Origin: an uncultured bacterium
Lineage (GTDB): Bacteria > Bacillota > Clostridia > Lachnospirales > Lachnospiraceae
DNA length: 50,982 nucleotides
Reading direction: 5' to 3'
NCBI GenBank assembly: GCA_947243845.1
Contig: CAMXIF010000021.1
Span: 1-50,982, forward strand
The translations under genes were made by a program, and so were the position numbers. The notes below the pieces were generated by a model. It had not been told where the DNA came from and searched no databases. It was given only the letters and a program-made list of their open reading frames with translations. Shown piece by piece: positions 1 through 6,817 of the stretch; within the stretch, counting starts at the first letter, position 1, and each line of letters begins with the position of its first letter.

Positions 1-52
1 TTTAGGGGCTTGTGGGAGCGCATGGGGCGTTAAAGGATAAGGCTATATATAA

Positions 53-100
53 ACAGGGCATGTTGAGACGATTGCTCTGCTGACGAGAAAGGCCCAGTAA
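53..100 (+). pseudogene. 3'-terminal remnant of an rlmD-type 23S rRNA uracil methyltransferase gene
   Basis: Read in frame from 53, the sequence gives TGHVETIALLTRKAQ and a TAA at 98-100. RlmD/RumA proteins end in a very similar way (the E. coli protein ends ...HTGHLESMVLFSRVK). An in-frame TAA at 50-52 lies directly upstream, so only the last 15 codons are present. A second open stretch in another frame runs in from the left edge and stops at 31-33 (FRGLWERMGR). The 3' end of this methyltransferase gene is a known integration site for conjugative elements, so this may be an attachment-site scar. The match is short and this is inference. Positions 101-213 hold nothing else that I recognise. 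Confidence 0.45.
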
Positions 101-213
101 TCAAAGAAATTTTCGGGCATACGCTTGCTATCAAGAATTGCCGTCACCTGTCATTTCATTTGCATATAAAATGGCGCATTGTAGCCGCTCATTGAAACGC
201 ATCTATTTGGTTT

Positions 214-1116
214 TTATTCCTTATCCTCTAAATCGTGCAGTGTCTTGCCATCCTTTGTTTTCCAGGATGTCCAACCATTTGCACTTTTACCGATAACGAA
301 CATAGCAGCGCTCGAAGGACTGCTAAAGAGCACATCTTCCTGCAATATATGGTTTGCATCCACCATTGCGTTCTTTCGCTTTTCTTTTACTCCGGGCTGT
401 ATTGTGTTGTCGTCCTTCGGCGAGACAATACTGCCGGAGAGGACAACAAATCCCTCAGCGGTTTGACGTGCCTGTGCATGAATTGTAATGTTATATTGTT
501 TGATGGCGCGGGAGAGATAGAAGATGGTATCCTCGCCTATTTCCTCTTTTTCTGCTTCTGTAAGTAAACTAGAAGACTCGGTCTTGGTCAGTGGAATAAA
601 CACCTTGTGACCAAGGGTACCCATGATGAGTTTGGCGTAATCCAAAAACTCTTCAAGCTCGCTTTCTTTCTCCTCGGTGATGTTACCAGATGTAGGGTCG
701 TTCCCGTTTTTCACTTCATACCGCTTGGCGGCAATGGCGAGATTGCAGAAGCGATTCTCAAGATAGCTTATCTCTGTAGGTCCGAAGGAGTTATTGGAGG
801 TTGTGAATACCACGGCTTCTGTCCAGTAGTCCTTGTCCGGATTGCGTTTATGCTCTTGGAGACGGTTGAGGATTCCTTCGCCGTTTTTTCGTGCACCTGC
901 CTGTCCGATATAAACAACAGGTTTGCCTGTCTGATCGGAGGTTCCAAAAAGGAAGTATACACCGCTTTGCTTGAGGTCATCGCGTTCTTTGCATTTGTCT
1001 ATCTCCGTTCGTGGAATTTTATAGGCGATACCTGTCCAATTTGCAAGCGTGCACTTCATACGGCCATTTGCATCTCCATCCATCAAAAACAAATTGATAC
1101 TTTTACCGCGTGGCAT
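214..1116 (-). CDS. GIY-YIG nuclease family protein with C-terminal DUF4357-like domain
   Basis: A 300-residue protein. The GIY-YIG core is visible near the N-terminus: GVY at about residues 52-54, YIG at about 69-71, then an Arg-containing helix (LNRLQEHKR) and the metal-binding Glu in SYLENRF near residue 120. About 60 C-terminal residues (FVVLSGSIVSP ... GWTSWKTKDGKTLHDL) look like the DUF4357 module often joined to this nuclease. I chose the ATG at 1116 because GGAGG (complement of 1123-1127) lies seven bases upstream; the ATG at 1137 has no such site. The family cleaves DNA in repair, restriction or mobility; the substrate here is unknown. It is the last gene before the rlmD remnant and may be accessory DNA. 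Confidence 0.85.
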   Translation of the reverse strand: MPRGKSINLFLMDGDANGRMKCTLANWTGIAYKIPRTEIDKCKERDDLKQSGVYFLFGTSDQTGKPVVYIGQAGARKNGEGILNRLQEHKRNPDKDYWTEAVVFTTSNNSFGPTEISYLENRFCNLAIAAKRYEVKNGNDPTSGNITEEKESELEEFLDYAKLIMGTLGHKVFIPLTKTESSSLLTEAEKEEIGEDTIFYLSRAIKQYNITIHAQARQTAEGFVVLSGSIVSPKDDNTIQPGVKEKRKNAMVDANHILQEDVLFSSPSSAAMFVIGKSANGWTSWKTKDGKTLHDLEDKE

Positions 1117-1180
1117 TGTTTTTCCTCCATTTATCATTGTAGTATTTTAGCTTTGTTATTTTGAGATATACAAAAAATTT

Positions 1181-1222
1181 AGAGCGTTGTATCAAAGCTT
1201 CAGATAGCAAAGACAACGCTCT
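1181..1222 (-). terminator. Intrinsic terminator of the chemoreceptor gene
   Basis: Ten-base perfect inverted repeat (AGAGCGTTGT at 1181-1190 pairing with 1213-1222). On the minus strand it is followed by AAATTTTTTG. It lies just after the chemoreceptor stop codon. Confidence 0.8.
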
Positions 1223-1237
1223 TTTATGTTTCAAGTT

Positions 1238-3265
1238 CTATTCAACCCTAAATTGTCCGATCAGATTTTTCAACGTATTGGCCTGATTCGATAATTCTTT
1301 AGAGACATCTGCACTTTCTTCGGCAATTGTGGTATTAGCCTGTACCACCTTAGAGATATCCTTGATGCCGTCTTCCACGGAAGTGATCATTTCTGTCTGC
1401 TGGACGCTCGCCAGAGCGATTTCATCCATCAGAGTCTTAATGGATTCGATACAGTCATTTATGACTTGCATCGCTGAAATTGCCTGATCTGTAGATTTTG
1501 ATCCGGTCTTGATATCCTGGATAGAGGACATGATCAGTACATTCGTGTTCTGGGCAGCCTGGCTGGATTTGGACGCAAGGTTGCGTACCTCATCGGCCAC
1601 CACTGAGAAACCTTTTCCGGCAGTGCCGGCGCGGGCAGCTTCCACAGAAGCATTGAGTGCCAGAATATTTGTCTGGAAAGCGATATCCTCAATAGTTTTT
1701 ATGATACTGCCAATCTGTACAGAAGATTGGTTGATGTTTTTGGTAGCTACCGTCAGCTGTGCCATTTTCTCATCGGCTTCATCCGCATAGCCATTGGCTT
1801 TGTCCACCAGTTCACTGGCATTGTTGCAGCGGACAGCACTGTCGTTGATCTGAGAAGTGAGGTCTGACACATGAGCTACGAGTCCGCTGACGGATACTGA
1901 CTGTTCCATGGTTCCCTCGGAAAGTGTCTGCACCCCGGAGGACAATTGATATGCGCCGGAGTCCACCTGGTTTGCTACACGGGAAATATCCCGCATCAGG
2001 TTTGTAAGTTTGGTACGGATTGTCTTAAGGCTTTCGGAAAGAATCTTAAAATCGCCGATATAATAAGATTCATTTCGAGTAACATCCACCGATATGTTTC
2101 CCTCAGCCATTTCACCCAGAATCCGGCCGATATCATCGATGGTTTTGCGCAGACCGTCACAGAGGTTATGGGTTGTCTGGGCGATCATGCCGATTTCGTC
2201 CTTCCTGCCGTGGAAGGACTCCAGTTCCTGATCAGCGCTTAGATCCAGATTGCCCAGGTGTCGGATGGCGCTTTCCACCCGCATGAGTTCCCGGCCTTGG
2301 CGGCGCAGGATGAAGGAAGTAACAAGAATGATGACAGCCTCCACAATAGCACATAAAATGCCGACCACGAAACGGACTGTGGTCACGGTTTCATAGACCT
2401 CATGGGCATTGTTGCTTACCATGAAAACCCAGCCTCGGTATTTTAGATATTTATAGACGACCAGACGTGTAATGCCGATATCATCCTGATAGGTATAGGT
2501 ACTTGCCTGTGTGTTGTCACTGGTCCTAATCTGTTCCATGATTTCCAGATAGCCGGCATCAGTGGTCTCAGTGTTCAGCAGTTCCTCATTCTGATGATAC
2601 AGATATACGCCGGTATCTGCATTCAAAAATACGTATTCACTATTGGGAAGACCCTTTATTTCCAGCCCCAGTAAAACATCCATCAGCTGGCTTGCATAAA
2701 CGCCGGCGCCCACATAACCGATACATTCATCTGCTTCGTAGATGGGATAATACATGGAAAGGATCATACTGCCTGATCCCGGAGATTTCATAATACCGAG
2801 ATTGGTCAGTTCCCTGCGCGCTAAGATGGTATCCTGAAACTGTACGAGGGAGTCTCCGGAACGGGTGGTGATGCCGATAGCGTCATGGGATGTGTGTGTC
2901 AGGACATGGGTGTCCGGAGTGGCTACGTACAATCCCTCGAAGATGCCTTTGACAGAGGCAAAATCCTCTGTATATTGCTGTGCCTTTGCCAGAAGTGCGG
3001 GATCGTCCGGATCTGCAAGCAGGTCGTGGACTTCGCTTCCCAGGGCGAAGGCGGTCATATATTCCTCGGCTGAGGCTACATAGTCATTGATGATAGAGGC
3101 TCGTGATTCCACAGCATCAGTCATCTGGTTGGAAATGTCGTTTTTGACGATGAAAGCAACATTGTTGGATACGATGACCCAGAGAAGCATCATGCCAGCC
3201 ATGGTGACTGCAGTGGTAATGATACCGATGCGAGTTGCAAGTTTTTGATTAGACAGAAGTTTCAT
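1238..3265 (-). CDS. Methyl-accepting chemotaxis protein with dCache sensor
   Basis: A 675-residue transmembrane chemoreceptor. TM1 is at about residues 12-35, followed by an extracellular dCache-like ligand-binding region to about 295, TM2 at about 297-320, a HAMP segment, and a long cytoplasmic coiled coil. The signalling hairpin tip (FQTNILALNASVEAARAG) lies at about 528-545. It would pass ligand binding to a CheA/CheW complex. The frame is open 30 codons further upstream, but I place the start at 3265: GGAGG lies nine bases before this ATG and a good promoter (3296-3324) lies inside the longer frame. No che genes are in the window, so it feeds a system encoded elsewhere. The ligand cannot be read from the sequence. 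Confidence 0.95.
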   Translation of the reverse strand: MKLLSNQKLATRIGIITTAVTMAGMMLLWVIVSNNVAFIVKNDISNQMTDAVESRASIINDYVASAEEYMTAFALGSEVHDLLADPDDPALLAKAQQYTEDFASVKGIFEGLYVATPDTHVLTHTSHDAIGITTRSGDSLVQFQDTILARRELTNLGIMKSPGSGSMILSMYYPIYEADECIGYVGAGVYASQLMDVLLGLEIKGLPNSEYVFLNADTGVYLYHQNEELLNTETTDAGYLEIMEQIRTSDNTQASTYTYQDDIGITRLVVYKYLKYRGWVFMVSNNAHEVYETVTTVRFVVGILCAIVEAVIILVTSFILRRQGRELMRVESAIRHLGNLDLSADQELESFHGRKDEIGMIAQTTHNLCDGLRKTIDDIGRILGEMAEGNISVDVTRNESYYIGDFKILSESLKTIRTKLTNLMRDISRVANQVDSGAYQLSSGVQTLSEGTMEQSVSVSGLVAHVSDLTSQINDSAVRCNNASELVDKANGYADEADEKMAQLTVATKNINQSSVQIGSIIKTIEDIAFQTNILALNASVEAARAGTAGKGFSVVADEVRNLASKSSQAAQNTNVLIMSSIQDIKTGSKSTDQAISAMQVINDCIESIKTLMDEIALASVQQTEMITSVEDGIKDISKVVQANTTIAEESADVSKELSNQANTLKNLIGQFRVE

Positions 3266-3295
3266 ATATGTATACCTCCATTTTACTGCTATAAA

Positions 3296-3324
3296 AGTAT
3301 AGCACGGAGGACATAACAAATCAA
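3296..3324 (-). promoter_or_regulatory. SigA-type promoter of the chemoreceptor gene
   Basis: On the minus strand TTGATT, 17 bases, TATACT. It sits about 30 bases upstream of the chosen start, with the ribosome-binding site (complement of 3275-3279) between. Confidence 0.7.
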
Positions 3325-3333
3325 TATAATAAT

Positions 3334-3364
3334 AAGCAGCATATGGGTATTCCATACACTGCTT
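3334..3364 (-). terminator. Hairpin after the His-rich gene, possible weak terminator
   Basis: Imperfect inverted repeat: AAGCAG/CTGCTT outer stem, then wobble pairs and a TATGG/CCATA inner stem. On the minus strand it is followed by the AT-rich ATTATTATATT, not a true T-run, so termination would be partial. Confidence 0.45.
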
Positions 3365-3387
3365 ATTTCGTCTTCAGTTCTCTGTTA

Positions 3388-3702
3388 TCAGCGATGACAT
3401 CCGTGATGTCCGCCGCCGCGTCTGCTGTATGTGGTTGTCGTACTGACAGTTGCACAGGTACCATCGCAGTATCCGTCTGCATGGTCATAACCGCAGTAAT
3501 CACATCCGTCATGGGTATGCCTTCCGGTTTCCGTGCATCCTTCCACGGTGCATACCGGGCAGCTGGTATCGGTCACTGTTGCAGTTGTTGTCGCCGTTGC
3601 TGTCTGACGATGATGATGCCCATGAGCAGAAACCGGGGTGACAAAAAGAACGGATATCAGTGTGACTGCCACAATTGTGCGTAACAGCTTTCTGATTGAC
3701 AT
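3388..3702 (-). CDS. Small exported His/Cys-rich protein, possible metal binder
   Basis: A 104-residue protein with a clear signal peptide (MSIRKLL then a hydrophobic stretch, likely cut after VSAHG or VSA). The mature part is rich in His and Cys: an HGHHH cluster just after cleavage, CPVC, then closely spaced Cys, His and Asp residues (GCDYCGYDHADGYC), and a C-terminal GGHHGCH. The two ends are separated by Thr-rich stretches. This composition suggests zinc, nickel or copper binding at the cell surface, but I know no named family. The start is set by AAGGAGGG about ten bases upstream, and a promoter lies at 3751-3779. It is read in the same direction as the chemoreceptor, with a weak hairpin between. 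Confidence 0.8.
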   Translation of the reverse strand: MSIRKLLRTIVAVTLISVLFVTPVSAHGHHHRQTATATTTATVTDTSCPVCTVEGCTETGRHTHDGCDYCGYDHADGYCDGTCATVSTTTTYSRRGGGHHGCHR

Positions 3703-3750
3703 GGGAATCTCCCTCCTTCTTAATAAAAAAGATAGTAGTTCTTAATAATC

Positions 3751-3779
3751 AGTGTAGCACAGCAGGCATAAGTATGCAA
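3751..3779 (-). promoter_or_regulatory. SigA-type promoter of the His-rich gene
   Basis: Minus strand TTGCAT, 17 bases, TACACT, about 50 bases before the start codon at 3702. Confidence 0.6.
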
Positions 3780-3853
3780 GACAGGTGCAAATTTTCCGGG
3801 GCATTTCTGGTTATAATTTTCCCGGTTAAATATAAAAATTTTTAAAAACCCCC

Positions 3854-3884
3854 TTGACCATACAGTAACTGTACGGATTAGACT
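3854..3884 (+). promoter_or_regulatory. MerR-type promoter with 19-bp spacer and operator palindrome
   Basis: TTGACC (3854-3859), a 19-base spacer, then TAGACT (3879-3884). The 19-base near-palindrome CCATACAGTAACTGTACGG at 3858-3876 fills the spacer. An over-long spacer with a central dyad is the standard target of MerR-family activators. Related sequences stand before the MerR gene at 5070-5882, so that protein is the likely regulator. Confidence 0.75.
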
Positions 3885-3919
3885 GATATTAAATCAAAAA
3901 CGGACGAGGAGGAGAGGTC

Positions 3920-5040
3920 ATGATGAAAATGAAATGGATAGGTATTGTTGCAGCAGTTATCATTGTCGTAATCGGGGTGGGATTATTGTGTTTTGGAGAT
4001 AAGATAAAGACAATTTATATCTCGCTTAACAGTTTCAAAGACAAGAATCTGGCGCATACCTTTCAGCACACGCCGGAGATACAGCCGGTAAAGAAGATAG
4101 CCAGGGGAGAGGAAGTTTTCCGGTTTCCGAGAGAAGAAAATATTGTGCTGGCGGACGGGTTTGCCTTTGAAGGCAGTGTCTATTCCACTGAAGAATTTAT
4201 AGAAGATACGAAGACAACCGCCATGCTGGTCATCCGGGATGATGTCATCAAATATGAAAAGTATTTTATGGGCGGGGATGAAGATACGTTGTTTTCTTCT
4301 AATTCCATGGGAAAGTCTTTTGTGTCCGCGCTGATGGGGATTGCCGTCTCGGAAGGGTATGTGGAGAGTATAGAGGATCCAATCGGGAAGTATGTACCGG
4401 AGTTCGTGGGTACATCGCTGGAAAATATCCCGATCAGGGCATGTCTGAAGATGGCTTCCGGTATTAACTTTAATGAGGATACGGATATGAGCGGGTTTTC
4501 CATGCGAACCCTGATGGGCAAGCCTGCAATGGAAGTGATCGCCGGGTATGGAGTGCAGGAAGAACCTTTTACTTATCGGAGATATTTAAGCATTAACACG
4601 GAGATTTTGGGAAATGTTATCACCAACGCGACAGGGTACAGCTTGGCGGAATTCATGGAAGAAAAACTGTGGAAGAAAATCGGAACCGCTCATGATGCCT
4701 ATTGGACACTCAGTAACGGTACGGAACTGGCGATGGGAGGACTTAGCGTTTCATTGGAAGATTATGCCCGCTTTGCCAGATTGTATCTGCATGAGGGAAA
4801 CTATCGCGGGGAGCAGGTGCTGCCGAAAGAGTGGTTGAAAGACAGCATGGATATCAGTGGTGGGTGCCGGAGGGAGATGAAGGAGAGTTCATGGCAATCG
4901 GTGTCTATGGACAGTGGATCTATGTGAATCCGACTAAGAGCGTTATCATCGTCAAGACCAGCGCAGATCCGGACTTTATGGCCAAAGGATATGAACTGAA
5001 ACATGTGGAGTTTTTCAGGGCAGTCGCAGATGGTATCTGA
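3920..5040 (+). pseudogene. Membrane-anchored serine hydrolase (beta-lactamase/PBP family), broken by a deletion and frameshift
   Basis: The first frame runs from 3920 to 4927. It starts with a membrane anchor (residues 5-26) and has the family's SxxK catalytic motif in SNSMGKSF, a YLSINTE segment at the second motif, and the conserved GGLSVSLEDYARFARLYL. After LPKEWLKDS the reading frame stops making sense, while another frame picks up at about 4850 with YQWWVPEGDEGEF ... GQWIYVNP ... and ends at 5040 with the usual C-terminus. Relatives have about 20-30 residues between these points, so a deletion not divisible by three has joined the parts. The N-terminal catalytic half could still be made, with a wrong tail. 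The start follows GAGGAGGAGAGG. Transcription is probably controlled by the MerR regulator. Confidence 0.8.
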
Positions 5041-5069
5041 GGGTTCCTGCCCTGATGCATACGAGGAGA

Positions 5070-5882
5070 TTAGGAAAGGATTGGAATTTCAATCTGTACA
5101 ATATAGTCCTCAATCCGGTCAACCACATTTTCATTGATGCCCATTTCATAGGAATAACCGGACAGAGTCACCCCCTGCTTTGCTGCGTAATCAAAGATTT
5201 CCTGGTAACGCAGGGGCATTTTGTCCCAACCGCCTTTATGAAAAGCTCTGAGATATTTACCGGCGGGTTGTATGTGAAGGTTGTCATTTTGCTTGAGAAA
5301 AGGTATCTCAATAAAGAGTTTGGAATAATCATCATATTGCCCGTTCAGCAGGCTGGTAACAGGGATCATGGAACCGTAGGAGGCATGGTGAAGCCGTCCG
5401 AGCTGATATTTTAAGGTCTCAGCAGTGATCAGTTCCACTTCCTGCTCAAAGGAGGTGTCTTTGTCAATATCTACAGTGACCAGACAGTGCGCTTCCTTCT
5501 CTACAATATCGATTCGGGACAGATCCATGGTCAGCAGCGTGACCATATTTTGATGGTGGGTGCATAAGGTTTCCCGCAGTGCCTGCAGGTGGGTGATATT
5601 GCGGTCCAGGTCGGTGATCTTCTCATCCAGAAGGGTTTTCAGGCTGGCGGCGGAGCGGTCTTTCATGAAACTTTGTATTTCTCCGATGGATACATCCAGT
5701 TCCCGCAATAGAAGAATGGTCTCCAGAATGGGACTCTGGTAGTAGGTATAAAGGCGGTAGCCGTTTTCCGGGTGGATAGCGGCCGGTTTTAAGAGATCGA
5801 TCTCATCATACCACATCAGGGTCTTTTTGTTGATGCCGTGCATGGCTGAAAACTGGCCGATTGTGAGAAATTTGTCTTCCAT
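5070..5882 (-). CDS. MerR-family transcriptional regulator with GyrI-like effector domain
   Basis: A 270-residue regulator. Residues 5-70 are the MerR winged helix (LTIGQFSAMHGINKKTLMWYD, then a GYRLYTYYQ wing). Residues 75-115 are a dimerising coiled coil, and the rest is a GyrI-like/BmrR-type effector-binding domain seen in multidrug-responsive members. Such proteins activate promoters whose -35 and -10 boxes are 19 bases apart by twisting the DNA. Three such promoters are nearby (3854-3884, 5905-5935, 5974-6004), all carrying related dyads. The start is the ATG at 5882 with AGGAGA upstream. It faces the serine hydrolase gene, 29 bases away. The effector is unknown. Confidence 0.9.
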   Translation of the reverse strand: MEDKFLTIGQFSAMHGINKKTLMWYDEIDLLKPAAIHPENGYRLYTYYQSPILETILLLRELDVSIGEIQSFMKDRSAASLKTLLDEKITDLDRNITHLQALRETLCTHHQNMVTLLTMDLSRIDIVEKEAHCLVTVDIDKDTSFEQEVELITAETLKYQLGRLHHASYGSMIPVTSLLNGQYDDYSKLFIEIPFLKQNDNLHIQPAGKYLRAFHKGGWDKMPLRYQEIFDYAAKQGVTLSGYSYEMGINENVVDRIEDYIVQIEIPILS

Positions 5883-5904
5883 TTGTCTGTGTCTCCTGTC
5901 TGTG

Positions 5905-5935
5905 GATATAAACTGTGTAGTGACTGTGCGGAATT
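5905..5935 (-). promoter_or_regulatory. Probable autoregulated promoter of the MerR gene
   Basis: Minus strand AATTCC, 19 bases, TATATC, about 20 bases before the start codon. The spacer carries a degenerate copy (5913-5931) of the operator palindrome; one half (GTGACTGTGCGG) is well kept. Confidence 0.55.
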
Positions 5936-5945
5936 ATAGGTATAG

Positions 5946-5964
5946 CCGTACAGTAATTGTATGG
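5946..5964. promoter_or_regulatory. Operator-like palindrome for the MerR regulator
   Basis: CCGTACAGTAATTGTATGG, nearly the same as the palindrome before the serine hydrolase gene (3858-3876). No convincing pair of promoter boxes brackets it, so it may be an extra binding site. Confidence 0.6.
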
Positions 5965-5973
5965 AATATGGAC

Positions 5974-6004
5974 GTAACCGCGCTGTTACTGTATGGTATA
6001 TAAT
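5974..6004 (+). promoter_or_regulatory. Second MerR-type promoter, reading rightward
   Basis: GTAACC, 19 bases, TATAAT. The spacer ends in the well-kept half-site TTACTGTATGG (5986-5996); the left half is degenerate. It would read toward the GGDEF gene at 6166. Confidence 0.45.
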
Positions 6005-6074
6005 ACTGGATAGGAGTGTGAAATACAAGAGTTGTTCTGTGTAAAATGAGATATCTGCCGGGAAATGAGAATTC

Positions 6075-6103
6075 TTGCTTTCGATAGGGGAGTTTGCTAT
6101 ACT
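6075..6103 (+). promoter_or_regulatory. SigA-type promoter of the GGDEF gene
   Basis: TTGCTT, 17 bases, TATACT, about 60 bases before the start codon at 6166. Confidence 0.65.
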
Positions 6104-6165
6104 GTAAAAGAGACAGCACTTAATGCTATGGGAGGATGTAACTCAGTAACAGGAGGCGACATGCG

Positions 6166-6735
6166 ATGAAAAATATACTGTGGCATCGTGGCAGATCAAA
6201 GGATACACAGTATAAGGGACGGACGAGTCCTGCGAAACGATTGTATAGTGACAGGGAAAGCGATGCGCTTACCGGCGTGGCGGATCGCAAATATTTTCAA
6301 AAGACAGTGGAGGCAGCTTTGCAGGAAGAAGGCGTACAGGGGTGTCTCCTGATCCTGGATGTGGACTGGATGAAGGAGATTAATGAACGTTTCGGGCGGA
6401 ATATGGGAGATCGGGTTCTGCAGAATGTGGCTGTTATGCTGCGGGAGAATTTCAGGAACTGTGATAGTATCGGGAGACTGGGGGAAGACGAATTTGCACT
6501 CTGGATCGGTGGGCTTTCGGTGGAGCATGTGGATGGTATCCGCAGGCGGATTGCGCATTTGAATGATAAGCTGATGCACCAGGGAGAAGATATGCCGGTG
6601 GTTACATTGAGCGCCGGGGTGGCGCTGGGGGAGGCCGGGGAGAAATTTAAGAGTCTGTATGGACGTGCCAGAGAAGTGCTACAACGTGTAAAGGAGCGGG
6701 GACGGTGCGGCTGTGAGATTTATGAGAGGCACTAG
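6166..6735 (+). CDS. Stand-alone GGDEF domain protein with altered active-site motif
   Basis: A 189-residue protein made of little but a GGDEF domain: DALTGVADRKYF at about residues 26-37, LDVDWMKEINERFG, GDRVLQNVA, then RLGEDEFALW. The signature reads GEDEF, not GGDEF or GGEEF, so the second Gly is replaced by Glu. The inhibitory site RxxD (RNCD) is intact five residues upstream. No membrane or sensor domain is visible. It could be a weak diguanylate cyclase or a cyclic di-GMP receptor. The start has AGGAGG nine bases upstream; an ATG five bases earlier runs into a stop at once. Cyclic di-GMP probably matters in this locus because PilB has an MshEN-like domain. Confidence 0.85.
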   Translation: MKNILWHRGRSKDTQYKGRTSPAKRLYSDRESDALTGVADRKYFQKTVEAALQEEGVQGCLLILDVDWMKEINERFGRNMGDRVLQNVAVMLRENFRNCDSIGRLGEDEFALWIGGLSVEHVDGIRRRIAHLNDKLMHQGEDMPVVTLSAGVALGEAGEKFKSLYGRAREVLQRVKERGRCGCEIYERH

Positions 6736-6769
6736 CCGTGATCTGGATGCACAGCGGAGTTGACAGGCG

Positions 6770-6787
6770 GTCAATAGAGAAATTGAC
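6770..6787. repeat. Short palindrome before the PurF-like gene
   Basis: GTCAAT, six bases, ATTGAC, ending about 30 bases before the start codon. It could be an operator or a small stem. I cannot assign a protein to it. Confidence 0.3.
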
Positions 6788-6817
6788 GTAGGTTAGATTG
6801 AGAAACAGGAGGACATC

